From a virus: a stretch of DNA of 55,364 nt. Within the stretch, counting starts at the first letter, position 1; each line of letters starts with the position of its first letter. The stretch is from IMG/VR virus record IMGVR_UViG_3300049459_000192, positions 1 through 55,364 of that record, one strand, 5' to 3'. This document shows, piece after piece, positions 39,837 through 49,034 of this stretch. The notes beneath the pieces are model-generated. The model had not been told where the DNA came from and made no database searches. It saw only the letters and a program-made list of their open reading frames with translations. A program made the translations under genes and the position numbers.

Positions 39837-42800
39837 ATGGGCGCAGCAGAACAGATCGAGATCCACGGCGAGAAGGGCGGTAGCAGCAAGCCGAAATCTC
39901 CGGTCGAAGCCAGCGACAGCCTGCGCTCGACCAACTTGGCGAAGCTGCTGATCGCGGTGGGCGAGGGTGAGTTCGACGGGATCCCGACCGACTACGACAT
40001 CTACTTGGACAACACTCCGATCCGCGATGCCAGCGGCAACTACAACTTCCCGAACGTGAAGTGGGATTGGCGCCCGGGCTCTGTGGATCAAACTTACATC
40101 CCAGGCATTCCGTCCGTAGAGAACGAGACATCGCTGAACATCGAACTGCGCAGCGATGCGGCGTGGGTGAGCTCGATCAGCAACACCCAGCTATCGGCGG
40201 TGCGCATGCGTTTGGCGTGGCCGGCGCTGCAACGGGCAGATGACGAAGGCAACGTTGGTGGATACCGCATCGAGTACGCAATCGACGTGGCCACCGATGG
40301 TGGCGCGTATCAGCAAGTGCTGGTGGACGCGGTCGACGGCAAGACCACCACGCGCTACGAGCGATCGCGCCGTATCGATCTGCCCGAAGCAACCACGGGC
40401 TGGCAGATCCGAGTGCGCCGCCTGACGCCGAACCAGAACAGCAATAAGATCGCCGACACCATGCTGGTGGCCGGTTATACCGAGGTGATCGACGCCAAGC
40501 TGCGCTACCCGAACACCGCGCTGCTCTATATCGAATTCGACGCCGAACAATTCACTAACATCCCGGCCGTAACTGTGAAGTGCAAGGCCCGCCGTTGGAT
40601 GGTGCCGAGCAATTACGATCCTGTGCAGCGCACATACACCGGCACGTGGGACGGCTCAATGAAGTCGGCGTGGACGAACAATGCTGCGTGGATCACCTAC
40701 GGCGTTTGCACTGAAGACCGTTTCGGTTTGGGCAAACGCATCAAGCCGTTCATGGTCGACAAATGGGAGCTGTACCGGATCGCGCAGTACTGCGACCAGT
40801 TGGTGCCGAACGGCCTTGGCGGTACCGAGCCCCGTTTCCTTTGCGACATGAACCTGCAAGGCAAGGCCGATGCCTGGTCGCTGCTGCGCGATATCTCGGC
40901 GATCTACCGAGGCATGACGTATTGGGCGCAAGGCCAGTTGGTGATGCAGGCCGACATGCCACGCGCGCAGGACATCGATTACGTCTTCACCCGCTCGAAC
41001 GTCATCGACGGTAAGTTCTCATACGGCAGCGCCTCGGCGAAAACACGTTACACCCGAGCACTGGTCAGCTACGACAACCCGGCGAACAACTACGACACCG
41101 ACGTCATTCCTTTTGCCGACTTGGATCTGCAACGCCGCTATGGCGACCGACCTACCGAGCTGAGCGCCATTGGCTGCACGCGCGCGTCCGAGGCGCAGCG
41201 GCGCGGAAAGTGGGCAATCCTCAGCAACAACCAAGACCGCACCGTGTCGTTCAAAACCGGTATGGAAGGCGTCATCCCGTTGCCTGGGCATATCATCCCA
41301 GTGGCCGATTCTCTGCTCGCTGGGCGAGAAGTCGGCGGCCGAATCTCCAAGGCGGCAGGCCGAGTGATCACGCTCGATCGAGATACCCAGGCAAAGGCCG
41401 GTGATCGACTGATCATCAACCTGCCCGGCGGGCGCGCCGAAGGTCGCACCGTGCAGAGCGTCAACGGCCGCGCGGTGACAGTGACTGTCGCCTATAGCGA
41501 ACCTCCGATCGCGCAACTGCAATGGGCATTGGACGCTGACGATCTTGCGATCCCGCTGTACCGAGTGCTGCGCACCAAGCGCACAACCGAAGGCGATTTC
41601 GAGATCAGCGCGTTGCAGTTCGAGCCGAGCAAATTCGCTTACATCGACACGGGCGCGCGGCTGGAAGAGCGTCCGATCAGCGTCATTCCGATCACCGTCG
41701 TACCGGCGCCGGCCAGCGTTGCCCTCGCGTCGACGTCGTCTGTGGTTCAAGGGCTGGCCGTGGCCACCATGACGATCAGTTGGCCCGCCGTGGATGGCGC
41801 TGTCGGCTATGACGTGGAATGGCGCAAGGACAGCGGCAACTGGATCAAGGTGCAACGCACCGGCATGACCAACGTCGACGTCGTCGGGATATACGCAGGC
41901 GCCTACGTTGCTCGCGTGCGCGCGGTCAGCGCTTACGATATCTCGTCGCAGTGGCGCAACTCGATCCTGACCAACCTGAAAGGGAAGAACGGACTCCCGC
42001 CCGCGCTCAGCTACCTGACTGCCACGCCACTGTTGTTCGGCATCTATCTGAAGTGGGGCTTCCCGGCTGGCGCTGAAGACAGCCAGCGGACGGAAATCTG
42101 GTACGGGCCGACAACCAGCCTGGATGCAGCGACCAAGCTGACGGACTTGTCCTATCCGCAAAGCGATTTCTCGATGCTCGGCCTGGCCGCCGGTGTGACC
42201 TTGTACTTCTGGGGCCGCATCGTCGACAAGATCGGAAACATCGGGCCTTGGTATCCGATTGGCTTGGGGGTGCAGGGCCAGTCCAGCTCGAACCCCAGTG
42301 AAATTCTGGAAATGATCAAGGGCCAGATTACCGAGACGGAGCTCGGTGAGGACTTGCTGGCCGAGATCGAAAAAATCCCGGGGTTGCAGGCGCAGATCGA
42401 TGCATTCGACGGGCTGAAGGGTTACGACCCGGATGCGACTTACGTTGAGTACGACCTGGTCGTTCAAGGTAAGCGAATCTATCAGGCGACCGGCGCGGTG
42501 CCAGCCAACACGCCACCGCCGAACGCGCTCTGTTGGCTGGACGTTGGCCAGACCGTTGAGACGGCAAACGGACTTGCCCAGCAGGTCGCTACCAATATCG
42601 CCGAAATTACGGAGCTGGATGGTGTTGTGTCCGCGCAGGCAACCGCGTTTGAGGCGCTTCGAGCATCGTCGCGAGACGACGATGTCGAGGGTGGAATGGC
42701 CGATGCATTGAGGGGATGGACGAGTACCGCGAGCATCGCTCAGGAAGCGAAGGTTCGGGCATCTGCAGACGAGGCATCAGCGCAACGTTTGATAACTCTG

Positions 42801-43463
42801 GACGCCAATCTGGGGGTTAATGCGGCGAATATTACGGAGTTGGAGCGGGTGGTAGTTACCGCGAACTCAGCGACCGCTACTCAAATCAGCCAACTGAGCG
42901 TTACGGTTGGGCAAAACGGAACGGAAATCAAACAGAACGGGGATGCGATTCAGCAGCAAGGAAGCGCCATTCAGCAGAACAGCGCCGCCATTCAGCAGAC
43001 TGCTACGGCCTACGCGGACACCGCAGGCAAGCTCAGCACCATGTGGTCGGTGAAGATGCAGGTCACTGCGAATGGTCAGTACGTCGCGGCGGGAATCGGG
43101 CTTGGTATCGAAAACACGGGAGCAGGTCTGCAAAGCCAGTTCTTGGTGAGCGCGGATCGATTTGCGATCGTCAACACCATCGCCGGCGGCGCTATTGCGG
43201 TTCCATTTGCGGTGCAAGGGGGGCAAGTGTTCATGAACTCGGCGTTCATCATGGATGGAGCCATCACAAACGCCAAGATCGGTAATTACATCAGCTCAAC
43301 TAACTACATCGCCGGGCAGCAAGGCTGGATCCTGAACAAGGACGGAACGCTTGAGATAAACGGCGTCGTTCCTGGCCAAGGTCGACTGGTGATCAACTCT
43401 CTCAACGTTTCGGTCTACGACGCAAACAATGTGCTGCGCGTTCGACTCGGCTATTTGGGGTGA
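39837..43463 (+). CDS. Host-specificity protein J-like (tail tip)
   Basis: The product has 1208 residues. Features in order: an N-terminal tail-hub part (RSTNLAKLLIAVGEGEFDG, NTPIRDASGNYNF), SAWTNNAAWITYGVCTEDRFGLG near 290, fibronectin-type beta domains around 640-800, a coiled-coil region with QQGSAIQQNSAAIQQ repeats (about 1000-1050) and a C-terminal receptor-binding part ending in NAKIGNYISSTNY. This is the typical length of J. It contacts the host surface and triggers DNA release. The gene looks intact although the tape measure is deleted. Confidence 0.9.
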   Translation: MGAAEQIEIHGEKGGSSKPKSPVEASDSLRSTNLAKLLIAVGEGEFDGIPTDYDIYLDNTPIRDASGNYNFPNVKWDWRPGSVDQTYIPGIPSVENETSLNIELRSDAAWVSSISNTQLSAVRMRLAWPALQRADDEGNVGGYRIEYAIDVATDGGAYQQVLVDAVDGKTTTRYERSRRIDLPEATTGWQIRVRRLTPNQNSNKIADTMLVAGYTEVIDAKLRYPNTALLYIEFDAEQFTNIPAVTVKCKARRWMVPSNYDPVQRTYTGTWDGSMKSAWTNNAAWITYGVCTEDRFGLGKRIKPFMVDKWELYRIAQYCDQLVPNGLGGTEPRFLCDMNLQGKADAWSLLRDISAIYRGMTYWAQGQLVMQADMPRAQDIDYVFTRSNVIDGKFSYGSASAKTRYTRALVSYDNPANNYDTDVIPFADLDLQRRYGDRPTELSAIGCTRASEAQRRGKWAILSNNQDRTVSFKTGMEGVIPLPGHIIPVADSLLAGREVGGRISKAAGRVITLDRDTQAKAGDRLIINLPGGRAEGRTVQSVNGRAVTVTVAYSEPPIAQLQWALDADDLAIPLYRVLRTKRTTEGDFEISALQFEPSKFAYIDTGARLEERPISVIPITVVPAPASVALASTSSVVQGLAVATMTISWPAVDGAVGYDVEWRKDSGNWIKVQRTGMTNVDVVGIYAGAYVARVRAVSAYDISSQWRNSILTNLKGKNGLPPALSYLTATPLLFGIYLKWGFPAGAEDSQRTEIWYGPTTSLDAATKLTDLSYPQSDFSMLGLAAGVTLYFWGRIVDKIGNIGPWYPIGLGVQGQSSSNPSEILEMIKGQITETELGEDLLAEIEKIPGLQAQIDAFDGLKGYDPDATYVEYDLVVQGKRIYQATGAVPANTPPPNALCWLDVGQTVETANGLAQQVATNIAEITELDGVVSAQATAFEALRASSRDDDVEGGMADALRGWTSTASIAQEAKVRASADEASAQRLITLDANLGVNAANITELERVVVTANSATATQISQLSVTVGQNGTEIKQNGDAIQQQGSAIQQNSAAIQQTATAYADTAGKLSTMWSVKMQVTANGQYVAAGIGLGIENTGAGLQSQFLVSADRFAIVNTIAGGAIAVPFAVQGGQVFMNSAFIMDGAITNAKIGNYISSTNYIAGQQGWILNKDGTLEINGVVPGQGRLVINSLNVSVYDANNVLRVRLGYLG

Positions 43464-43466
43464 TAA

Positions 43467-43790
43467 ATGGCTTACGGCATGCGGATCTGGGGCGGCGACG
43501 GCGCGCTCCAGGTCGACGAAAACTCTTTCACAATCCGCGCCGCACTTTCGACATTGGTGACATTTGCAGTAGGTGCGCCGAAGGGGAGTCAGGATTTTGC
43601 AGTACCTGGCGTCGGCCCCGGCAATGGAACGGCCTTTGTAATACCCAACGGCGCTTATGGCAGCGACCAGATGCAGTTCGAGACCGAAATGCTCAATGGT
43701 GTGGTGCGCGTTTATAACCACACTCGAACGTTTGCTGCTAGCAACACCTCATGGGGAACGATGAGGCTGATTGTGATGAGGTGGAGCTGA
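43467..43790 (+). CDS. Small tail-tip protein (107 aa)
   Basis: ATG at 43467 lies three bases after the J-like stop. Beta-rich, with YGMRIWGGDGALQVDENSF and RLIVMRWS. A similar YGMRLWDGAGKLLFDS segment occurs in the next gene, so the two are probably paralogous tip pieces. Likely part of the fibre base. Confidence 0.6.
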   Translation: MAYGMRIWGGDGALQVDENSFTIRAALSTLVTFAVGAPKGSQDFAVPGVGPGNGTAFVIPNGAYGSDQMQFETEMLNGVVRVYNHTRTFAASNTSWGTMRLIVMRWS

Positions 43791-44470
43791 TGACGTATGG
43801 AGTTCAGTTCAGCAACAACAGCAATGTCGTCATCCTCGACTCTGAATTTTCCCGGCTAATGGTTATCTCGTCTGGCCGCTTTGCCCCAACGCAGGAGGGT
43901 GGTCTGGGGTCGACGACATATTTCGACCGCCCCGTCACGTCTCAGGAACCTCCGCTGGTCTTTGTGCGGCCTGACACAGTCAATGCGGTTGCGGGCCTGT
44001 GTCAAATGCGCCTTATCGGATCGGCAGGCAACTGGACGGGTTTTTATGTCCGGGGATACAACGTAAAAACAGCGCAACCCAATGGTAGGTATTTTGTGGC
44101 CGCGTTCGCGGCGCAAGCGGTTGCGCAGTATGGGATGCGTCTATGGGACGGTGCTGGGAAGTTGCTTTTCGATTCGGGTACTCCAAACGCAAGCTTCACC
44201 AGATCTTTTCAGAACTGGACGTACGTCACCTATGACACCGACGATCAGGGCCTAACCCGGATCTTCTACTCGGTTCCTTTCGATTTTCCACAAAACGAAT
44301 TCATGCTGCTGAACAGCTTTGGCATGCCGATGACTTCGGGCAGCGGGATTCCGAGAAGCCTGGCCTGTTGGTGGGACTTCCCCAACGCCAAGCTCTACGC
44401 CATTACTGTCGCAGCTTCCAATCCAACCGCTTTTTTCCTGCCGGCAATGTTTGCCAAACAAGCCGCTTAG
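43790..44470 (+). CDS. Tail-associated beta-rich protein (226 aa)
   Basis: ATG at 43790 overlaps the preceding stop (TGATG). It is beta-rich with a PNGRYFVAAFAAQAVAQYGM segment and a YGMRLWDGAGKLLFDSG repeat of the previous product. Probably a tail-tip or fibre-linked protein. Confidence 0.55.
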   Translation: MTYGVQFSNNSNVVILDSEFSRLMVISSGRFAPTQEGGLGSTTYFDRPVTSQEPPLVFVRPDTVNAVAGLCQMRLIGSAGNWTGFYVRGYNVKTAQPNGRYFVAAFAAQAVAQYGMRLWDGAGKLLFDSGTPNASFTRSFQNWTYVTYDTDDQGLTRIFYSVPFDFPQNEFMLLNSFGMPMTSGSGIPRSLACWWDFPNAKLYAITVAASNPTAFFLPAMFAKQAA

Positions 44471-44491
44471 CCTCTTTTAAAGGATGTCGCC

Positions 44492-45628
44492 ATGCCCTGG
44501 TACAAAACGGGAACGGTCGCTGTCACCCTAAATTCCAATGCCGTGATCGGTACGGGTACCGCTTTCATCGCAAACAGTCGGGTCGGTGATGCCTTTCGCG
44601 GCCCGGACGGTGGATGGTACGAAGTCACCAACATCGCCAGCGACACTGCCATGTCGATATCGCCGCCCTATCGCGGCGCTACTACGACTGGAAGCTACGC
44701 GATCACGCCTGTGCAGGGTTATCCGAAAACTCTGACAGACGCGTTCAACAACCTATACAACCAATTTGGAACAAAGCTCGCCGCAATGGGGACGGCGTCC
44801 GCCGTCGATATTCAAACCAGCGTCACCGATCCTACCGCAGGTAGGGCGATGCTCAACGGCGCCTGGGGCTGGGGTTCAGTATCAGCCGACAACCCTACTG
44901 ATTTAAACGCGATCGCGGTAAGCCAGAAATTCGGCATCAACACCGGCGCGTCGAACATTCCTTGGGCTCTCGGAAGCACCACGGTGCCTTTCGCTGCAGG
45001 CTCGAGTGGCATTGCGATGACTTGGACGGCCAATCACCAAAGCCAGATCATCGTTAACCGCACATCGTCGATGGTCGCACTGCGCCGCAAAAACGCAGGC
45101 GTCTGGGCACCTGACGACTACTTCTGCCTGTATCCGACCGGGACAACCTGCTTGAGCGTGGAGCAGGGTGGCACAGGCGGCAAGACGCCCGCCGATGCTC
45201 GTGCGGGTATTGGACTGGGCCCTACTGCATCACTCGCGATTGGCGCCATTGAGATAACGGCAGCCACTCCTTTCATCGACTTCCATTTCAATAATACCGT
45301 CACCGACTACGATGTTCGTCTTATTAACTCAGCGTCCGGCACACTTTCCGCATTAGTGGGAAACGCTAACGAGTTTCGGGTAAACGGTAATAGTGTATGG
45401 AATGATGGGAACGCCACAACCAAGATTATTGCCATAGGCGTCGGCGGTATAGGTTCGTATGGATTCTTCTTCACAAGTATAGCGGCGCCACCGGGTACTT
45501 CTGTTGCTGGGTGGCAGCTAATATGGGGTCATGCCTCCGGTCAAGGCGCACTCAATCCTGCGGGAACATGGCGCTCTATGGGTGATTGTATAGCGAGCGG
45601 CCGGACATTATTTCAGAGGATTTCCTGA
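44492..45628 (+). CDS. Tail fibre protein
   Basis: The product has 378 residues. The start PWYKTGTVAVTLNSNAVIGT and GTAFIANSRVGDAFRGPDG is the known opening of Pseudomonas phage fibres; SVEQGGTGGKTPADARAGI is a common fibre segment. The AT-richer C-terminus is the likely adhesin. The next gene is its chaperone, coupled by overlap. Confidence 0.8.
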   Translation: MPWYKTGTVAVTLNSNAVIGTGTAFIANSRVGDAFRGPDGGWYEVTNIASDTAMSISPPYRGATTTGSYAITPVQGYPKTLTDAFNNLYNQFGTKLAAMGTASAVDIQTSVTDPTAGRAMLNGAWGWGSVSADNPTDLNAIAVSQKFGINTGASNIPWALGSTTVPFAAGSSGIAMTWTANHQSQIIVNRTSSMVALRRKNAGVWAPDDYFCLYPTGTTCLSVEQGGTGGKTPADARAGIGLGPTASLAIGAIEITAATPFIDFHFNNTVTDYDVRLINSASGTLSALVGNANEFRVNGNSVWNDGNATTKIIAIGVGGIGSYGFFFTSIAAPPGTSVAGWQLIWGHASGQGALNPAGTWRSMGDCIASGRTLFQRIS

Positions 45629-46044
45629 TGACTTATCTCAATGCTCATTCACCGGTATGGGGGAATGCCGAGCGCACCATCGTCAACCTTATGGTCACTT
45701 TCGACTGGCTGGATGAAGAGGTCGAATTTACGGCCGCACCTTATGACGTGGAGGAGTACGGCAGGGAGCTATTTCAGCGATCCTTTGACGGTGATTTTGG
45801 CGAGATCGCCGAATATGTGGCGCCTCCCCAATCTATTGGCCAGTTGGTCTCTGCCGAAGATGCATGGAAAGCCAGCGAGATGGACTTCATCGCTGACCAG
45901 TTGATCGCCATCGAGGACAGTGATCCTAGTGCACTGCCAGGTACCGAACGGCATTGGCGCGACTACAGAACAATGGTCAGGGCATGGAAAGAGGGGGCTG
46001 AGCATTATCCGGACCAGGCCTTCCGACCAGTCCGCCCCGCATAA
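45628..46044 (+). CDS. Tail fibre assembly chaperone
   Basis: The product has 138 residues; ATG at 45628 overlaps the fibre stop. FTAAPYDVEEYGRELFQRSFDGDFGEI and a late HWRDYRTMVRAW motif follow tail fibre assembly (Tfa-like) proteins. Helps fibre folding. Confidence 0.75.
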   Translation: MTYLNAHSPVWGNAERTIVNLMVTFDWLDEEVEFTAAPYDVEEYGRELFQRSFDGDFGEIAEYVAPPQSIGQLVSAEDAWKASEMDFIADQLIAIEDSDPSALPGTERHWRDYRTMVRAWKEGAEHYPDQAFRPVRPA

Positions 46045-46172
46045 ACGCAGTGCGCATCAAGAGCTGCTAGGGGCAGGCAGATATTCAATGGTCAGTCCCG
46101 CCAGATTGAGAAATTCAGCTTTGTATAGGCAGACGGCAGTGATTAAATGCCCGCTTCATCAGAGGGGGCGGC

Positions 46173-47213
46173 ATGGAAAAAAACACCAGGTATTCAGGGG
46201 CGGACGGAATCAGGGGCTTTGCGTGCCTGATCGTGGTGTTTGTCCACGCATCTGCAATTTTTTTTAGTGAAACGTATATGCCGCTCGCGGGGACTGGAAA
46301 AATTGGCGTTTGGCTGTTCTTTGTCCTGAGTGCATTTCTGCTTACAAGCAAGTTTGAATCTTCTGGGTTTTCTCCATATCAATTGTTCTCTTACGCGCTT
46401 GGCAGGTTCTTACGAATTATTCCGCTTTTCTCGATAGTTGCTATCCTGTATTACATTTTCGGAACAGCAAAGATCGATACTGTTCAAGACTTGAAGGGGG
46501 CGTTGCTTTTGACGCAAGGCTACGCCCACCTATGGACGATACCCGTTGAGTTTAAGTTTTACTTGGCTCTCCCCGTATTTGCCTTTCTTCTCGTCGCTGC
46601 GAAGCGTGGCGGCGGGCAGGCAGGTGCTGCACTAGCCACAGCGGCTCTGATCGGCATCCAGCAATGGGCATGGCCTTACTGGGAAACACCTGAAAGCAGC
46701 ATATCAACGCATTTCTACTTGTCATGTTTCACAATAGGTTGCTACTGCGCGGTGTCGATGGATTTCTACCGGAAGTACATATCTGGACGAATTGCAACGG
46801 CATTGGCGGTATTTGTTATTGGATGCATGGTTCTCTCTAGTCCGATCATGCGATATCTGTTGCTTGATATGCCAATGGATAAATGGCTGCAAAACAAGTT
46901 CGTGTACTTGAGCGTGTTGTGGGGTGTGTTTATTCTGGCGCTTGCCGATGGCAAAGGAGTGATCGGATCCCTCATGCAATCATCAATGATGAAGAAGATT
47001 GGTGCTTGGAGTTTTTCGATTTACCTCATTCATTGGTACTTCTACATAACGTTCGGCACTGCCCACCCCAATAGCTTGCTTTGGATGGCAATCGGTATTG
47101 CCTGCGCGATTGTCGGTGGAGCAATCTTGCACTACGCAATTGAAGCTCCTATTGAAAAGTTTCGTCATTCGATACAGAAGCGCATTCGACCGCCGGTTAC
47201 AGTTCCTGCCTAA
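46173..47213 (+). CDS. Acyltransferase 3 family protein (O-antigen acetylase type)
   Basis: The product has 346 residues; ATG follows GGGCGG. Many hydrophobic segments (about 10) span the protein. The N-terminal YSGADGIRGFACLIVVFVHAS has the conserved R and H; a GRFLRIIPLF segment follows. The family adds acetyl groups to O-antigen in the inner membrane. In prophages beside tail fibre genes it changes the serotype and shuts out phages with the same receptor. Confidence 0.8.
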   Translation: MEKNTRYSGADGIRGFACLIVVFVHASAIFFSETYMPLAGTGKIGVWLFFVLSAFLLTSKFESSGFSPYQLFSYALGRFLRIIPLFSIVAILYYIFGTAKIDTVQDLKGALLLTQGYAHLWTIPVEFKFYLALPVFAFLLVAAKRGGGQAGAALATAALIGIQQWAWPYWETPESSISTHFYLSCFTIGCYCAVSMDFYRKYISGRIATALAVFVIGCMVLSSPIMRYLLLDMPMDKWLQNKFVYLSVLWGVFILALADGKGVIGSLMQSSMMKKIGAWSFSIYLIHWYFYITFGTAHPNSLLWMAIGIACAIVGGAILHYAIEAPIEKFRHSIQKRIRPPVTVPA

Positions 47214-47232
47214 CCAATTAGAAAAATTCTAA

Positions 47233-47255
47233 ACCCGCTCCGGCGGGTTTTTTTT
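47233..47255 (+). terminator. Late-operon terminator upstream of the endolysin
   Basis: ACCCGC/GCGGGT with a TCCG loop and eight Ts, followed by the linker CGCCTGGAG that is the ribosome site of the endolysin. Confidence 0.85.
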
Positions 47256-47271
47256 CGCCTGGAGAAAAGTG

Positions 47272-47694
47272 ATGAGTGCTACCGAGAAAGATCGTGACGT
47301 CCTTGCCCGCACGCTGTGGGGTGAGGCGCGTGGTGAAAGTCTGGCTGGCCAGATCGCCGTGGCGTGGACAGTTCGAAACCGTGTGTTCGATGGAAAGGAG
47401 AACTCGTGGTGGGGGGAAGGGTATGCCGGCGTGTGCCAGAAACCGTACCAGTTCAGTTGCTGGAACAAGACCGACCCGAACTATCAGTTCCTGATCGGCG
47501 TAAAGCAGATCCCATTCCGTGAGCTGGCGCAGGCGCGGATAGCCGCTGATCAGGTGATCGACGGCAAGGTGGCGGATCCCACCGGCGGCGCCACGCACTA
47601 TTACGCCTCCAGCATCAAGGCGCCGGCGTGGTCGCTGAAGGCAAAGCAGACCCTGAAATTGGGCGGACACGTCTTTTTCAGGGATGTGCCGTGA
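47272..47694 (+). CDS. Endolysin, SleB-type cell wall hydrolase
   Basis: The product has 140 residues. ATG at 47272 has GGAG upstream. LARTLWGEARGESLAGQIAVAW with catalytic Glu, then NRV, and the closing GATHYYAS segment are the SleB hydrolase pattern used as endolysins in Pseudomonas phages. It cuts peptidoglycan after holin action. It lies 25 kb from the holin and spanins. Confidence 0.8.
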   Translation: MSATEKDRDVLARTLWGEARGESLAGQIAVAWTVRNRVFDGKENSWWGEGYAGVCQKPYQFSCWNKTDPNYQFLIGVKQIPFRELAQARIAADQVIDGKVADPTGGATHYYASSIKAPAWSLKAKQTLKLGGHVFFRDVP

Positions 47695-47709
47695 TTGCCG
47701 TGCCCTGCG

Positions 47710-48069
47710 CTATCGGCTTTCCCGGTCTCGCTTCTCCATAAGCAGTCGCTGATTTTCTCGATGAAGGTGATCACGCTGATCCGATACCAGCAGCATGCTG
47801 TTCACCTTGCGGAGCAGTTCCGATCGTTCGTCTTGCAAGCGGGCGACGTTGTCGGCGGCTTTTTGCAGATCGGCTGCGGCCTTGGTTTTTTCAGCGGCCA
47901 GTTGGTCGTTCATTTCGACCAACGTAAAAATCCGCTCTCGCATCTGGCGCAGCTGTAGCGTCAGTTCCTCGAACTCGTTTTCGTACATCCTGAGTTGATG
48001 CTGGCAGGTTTCGAGCGGAGTCGGGCAGCCGAGCCAATTGTCGGTGTCTTCTATATAGAGCGGATCCAC
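47710..48069 (-). CDS. Coiled-coil protein next to the endolysin
   Basis: The product has 119 residues from GTG 48069, convergent with the endolysin gene. A Cys-containing N-terminus (LGCPTPLETCQHQLRM) is followed by an almost uninterrupted coiled coil (residues 27-110). No family is recognised. It begins the attR-proximal accessory region. Confidence 0.55.
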   Translation of the reverse strand: MDPLYIEDTDNWLGCPTPLETCQHQLRMYENEFEELTLQLRQMRERIFTLVEMNDQLAAEKTKAAADLQKAADNVARLQDERSELLRKVNSMLLVSDQRDHLHRENQRLLMEKRDRESR

Positions 48070-48154
48070 GGGTACGCCTTGCTTGTACTGTTTGGATATA
48101 CAGTAATCGAGGCGCGGCCGGTGAGCGAGGGTGAAGCGACGAGCTGTAGTGATA

Positions 48155-48184
48155 GGCAGCTATCGGCCAGCAGCGGACAGTCGA
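48155..48184 (+). repeat. Dispersed intergenic repeat, copy 1
   Basis: The core GGCAGCTATCGGCCAG continues with CAGCGGACAGTCG. Similar copies lie at 49966 (same strand) and 52977 (opposite strand). All three are outside genes and at the edges of cargo modules. Confidence 0.6.
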
Positions 48185-48295
48185 TAGCGACTGAAAAAAC
48201 CATTAGTTTGGTATCTTCCAGCTATGCAAAACCGCTCTACAATTGGAAACGAGCTTTGTAGTCAGATGCTTTATAGTAGGTAAAAATTGGGTATT

Positions 48296-48979
48296 ATGGT
48301 GTGCGCCTCGGGTAATACGATTAGCAATTCAAATGTGATCAATACGATTCTCAACGAGTTCCTTATGACACATGCAGTAGAAACCTATAAGATCCAAGAT
48401 GAAGTTGAATATCGAGTACTAGTAGTCCGCATAACTAGCCCTTTACAAGTGCTTGGCTGTGGCCCAGGGTCAATTCATGAAGCGCTTAGAACTGAAGGGC
48501 TGGATACCTCAGTCGGGCTCTATTTTTACCGTTTTCAAAATCTTCCAACCCCTCAAGCTTTCAGTAAGATCGGCGAAGTTTCGAGGGAAGAAGGAGTAAT
48601 TGTCCGAAAACAGAGAGGTTGGCTCGCACCTAGTACTTATGGCGACTCTTACCTCAAGTCTTCTAGAAGCGGAATTAGAAAAGTAATTCACAGCGATGTG
48701 CTTAACGTAACTGAAAAAAACCCCATGTACTTCACGTTCTATGAGTTCGACGTTGAAGCTTCATTTCCAAAAATTGATGAAATTTTGGCGTTCAAAAAGC
48801 ACCTTGATTATTTTGGGCGCTCAACGAGGAATAAAGAGTCCGTTAACACTTTCTCACGACTCGGAAGGAAGCTTGTATGGTACGAAAAATCGTTCAGCGA
48901 AGTGTTGAATATGAGCCTCCCTTCAGGTCTGACCTATAGCAGCACGACTATGTTGTCAGTAGTGACGTCTCCCTGTTAA
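48296..48979 (+). CDS. Unknown cargo protein (227 aa)
   Basis: ATG 48296 gives 227 residues; an internal ATG at 48365 is possible. No ribosome site stands out. There is a beta-rich N-terminal half (YRVLVVRITSPLQVLGCGPG) and an AT-rich, Ser-rich C-terminal half. No domain is recognised. It is foreign in composition and lies between dispersed repeats. Confidence 0.5.
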   Translation: MVCASGNTISNSNVINTILNEFLMTHAVETYKIQDEVEYRVLVVRITSPLQVLGCGPGSIHEALRTEGLDTSVGLYFYRFQNLPTPQAFSKIGEVSREEGVIVRKQRGWLAPSTYGDSYLKSSRSGIRKVIHSDVLNVTEKNPMYFTFYEFDVEASFPKIDEILAFKKHLDYFGRSTRNKESVNTFSRLGRKLVWYEKSFSEVLNMSLPSGLTYSSTTMLSVVTSPC

Positions 48980-49034
48980 TCACCATGAATAGCCGATCAA
49001 CTGATACCTACTATATTTTTTAAGTTATCATAAA

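Noticed and set aside
41019-42467. Minus-strand open frame of 482 codons
   Set aside because: It is a shadow of the GC-rich J-like gene and has no recognisable motifs or ribosome site.
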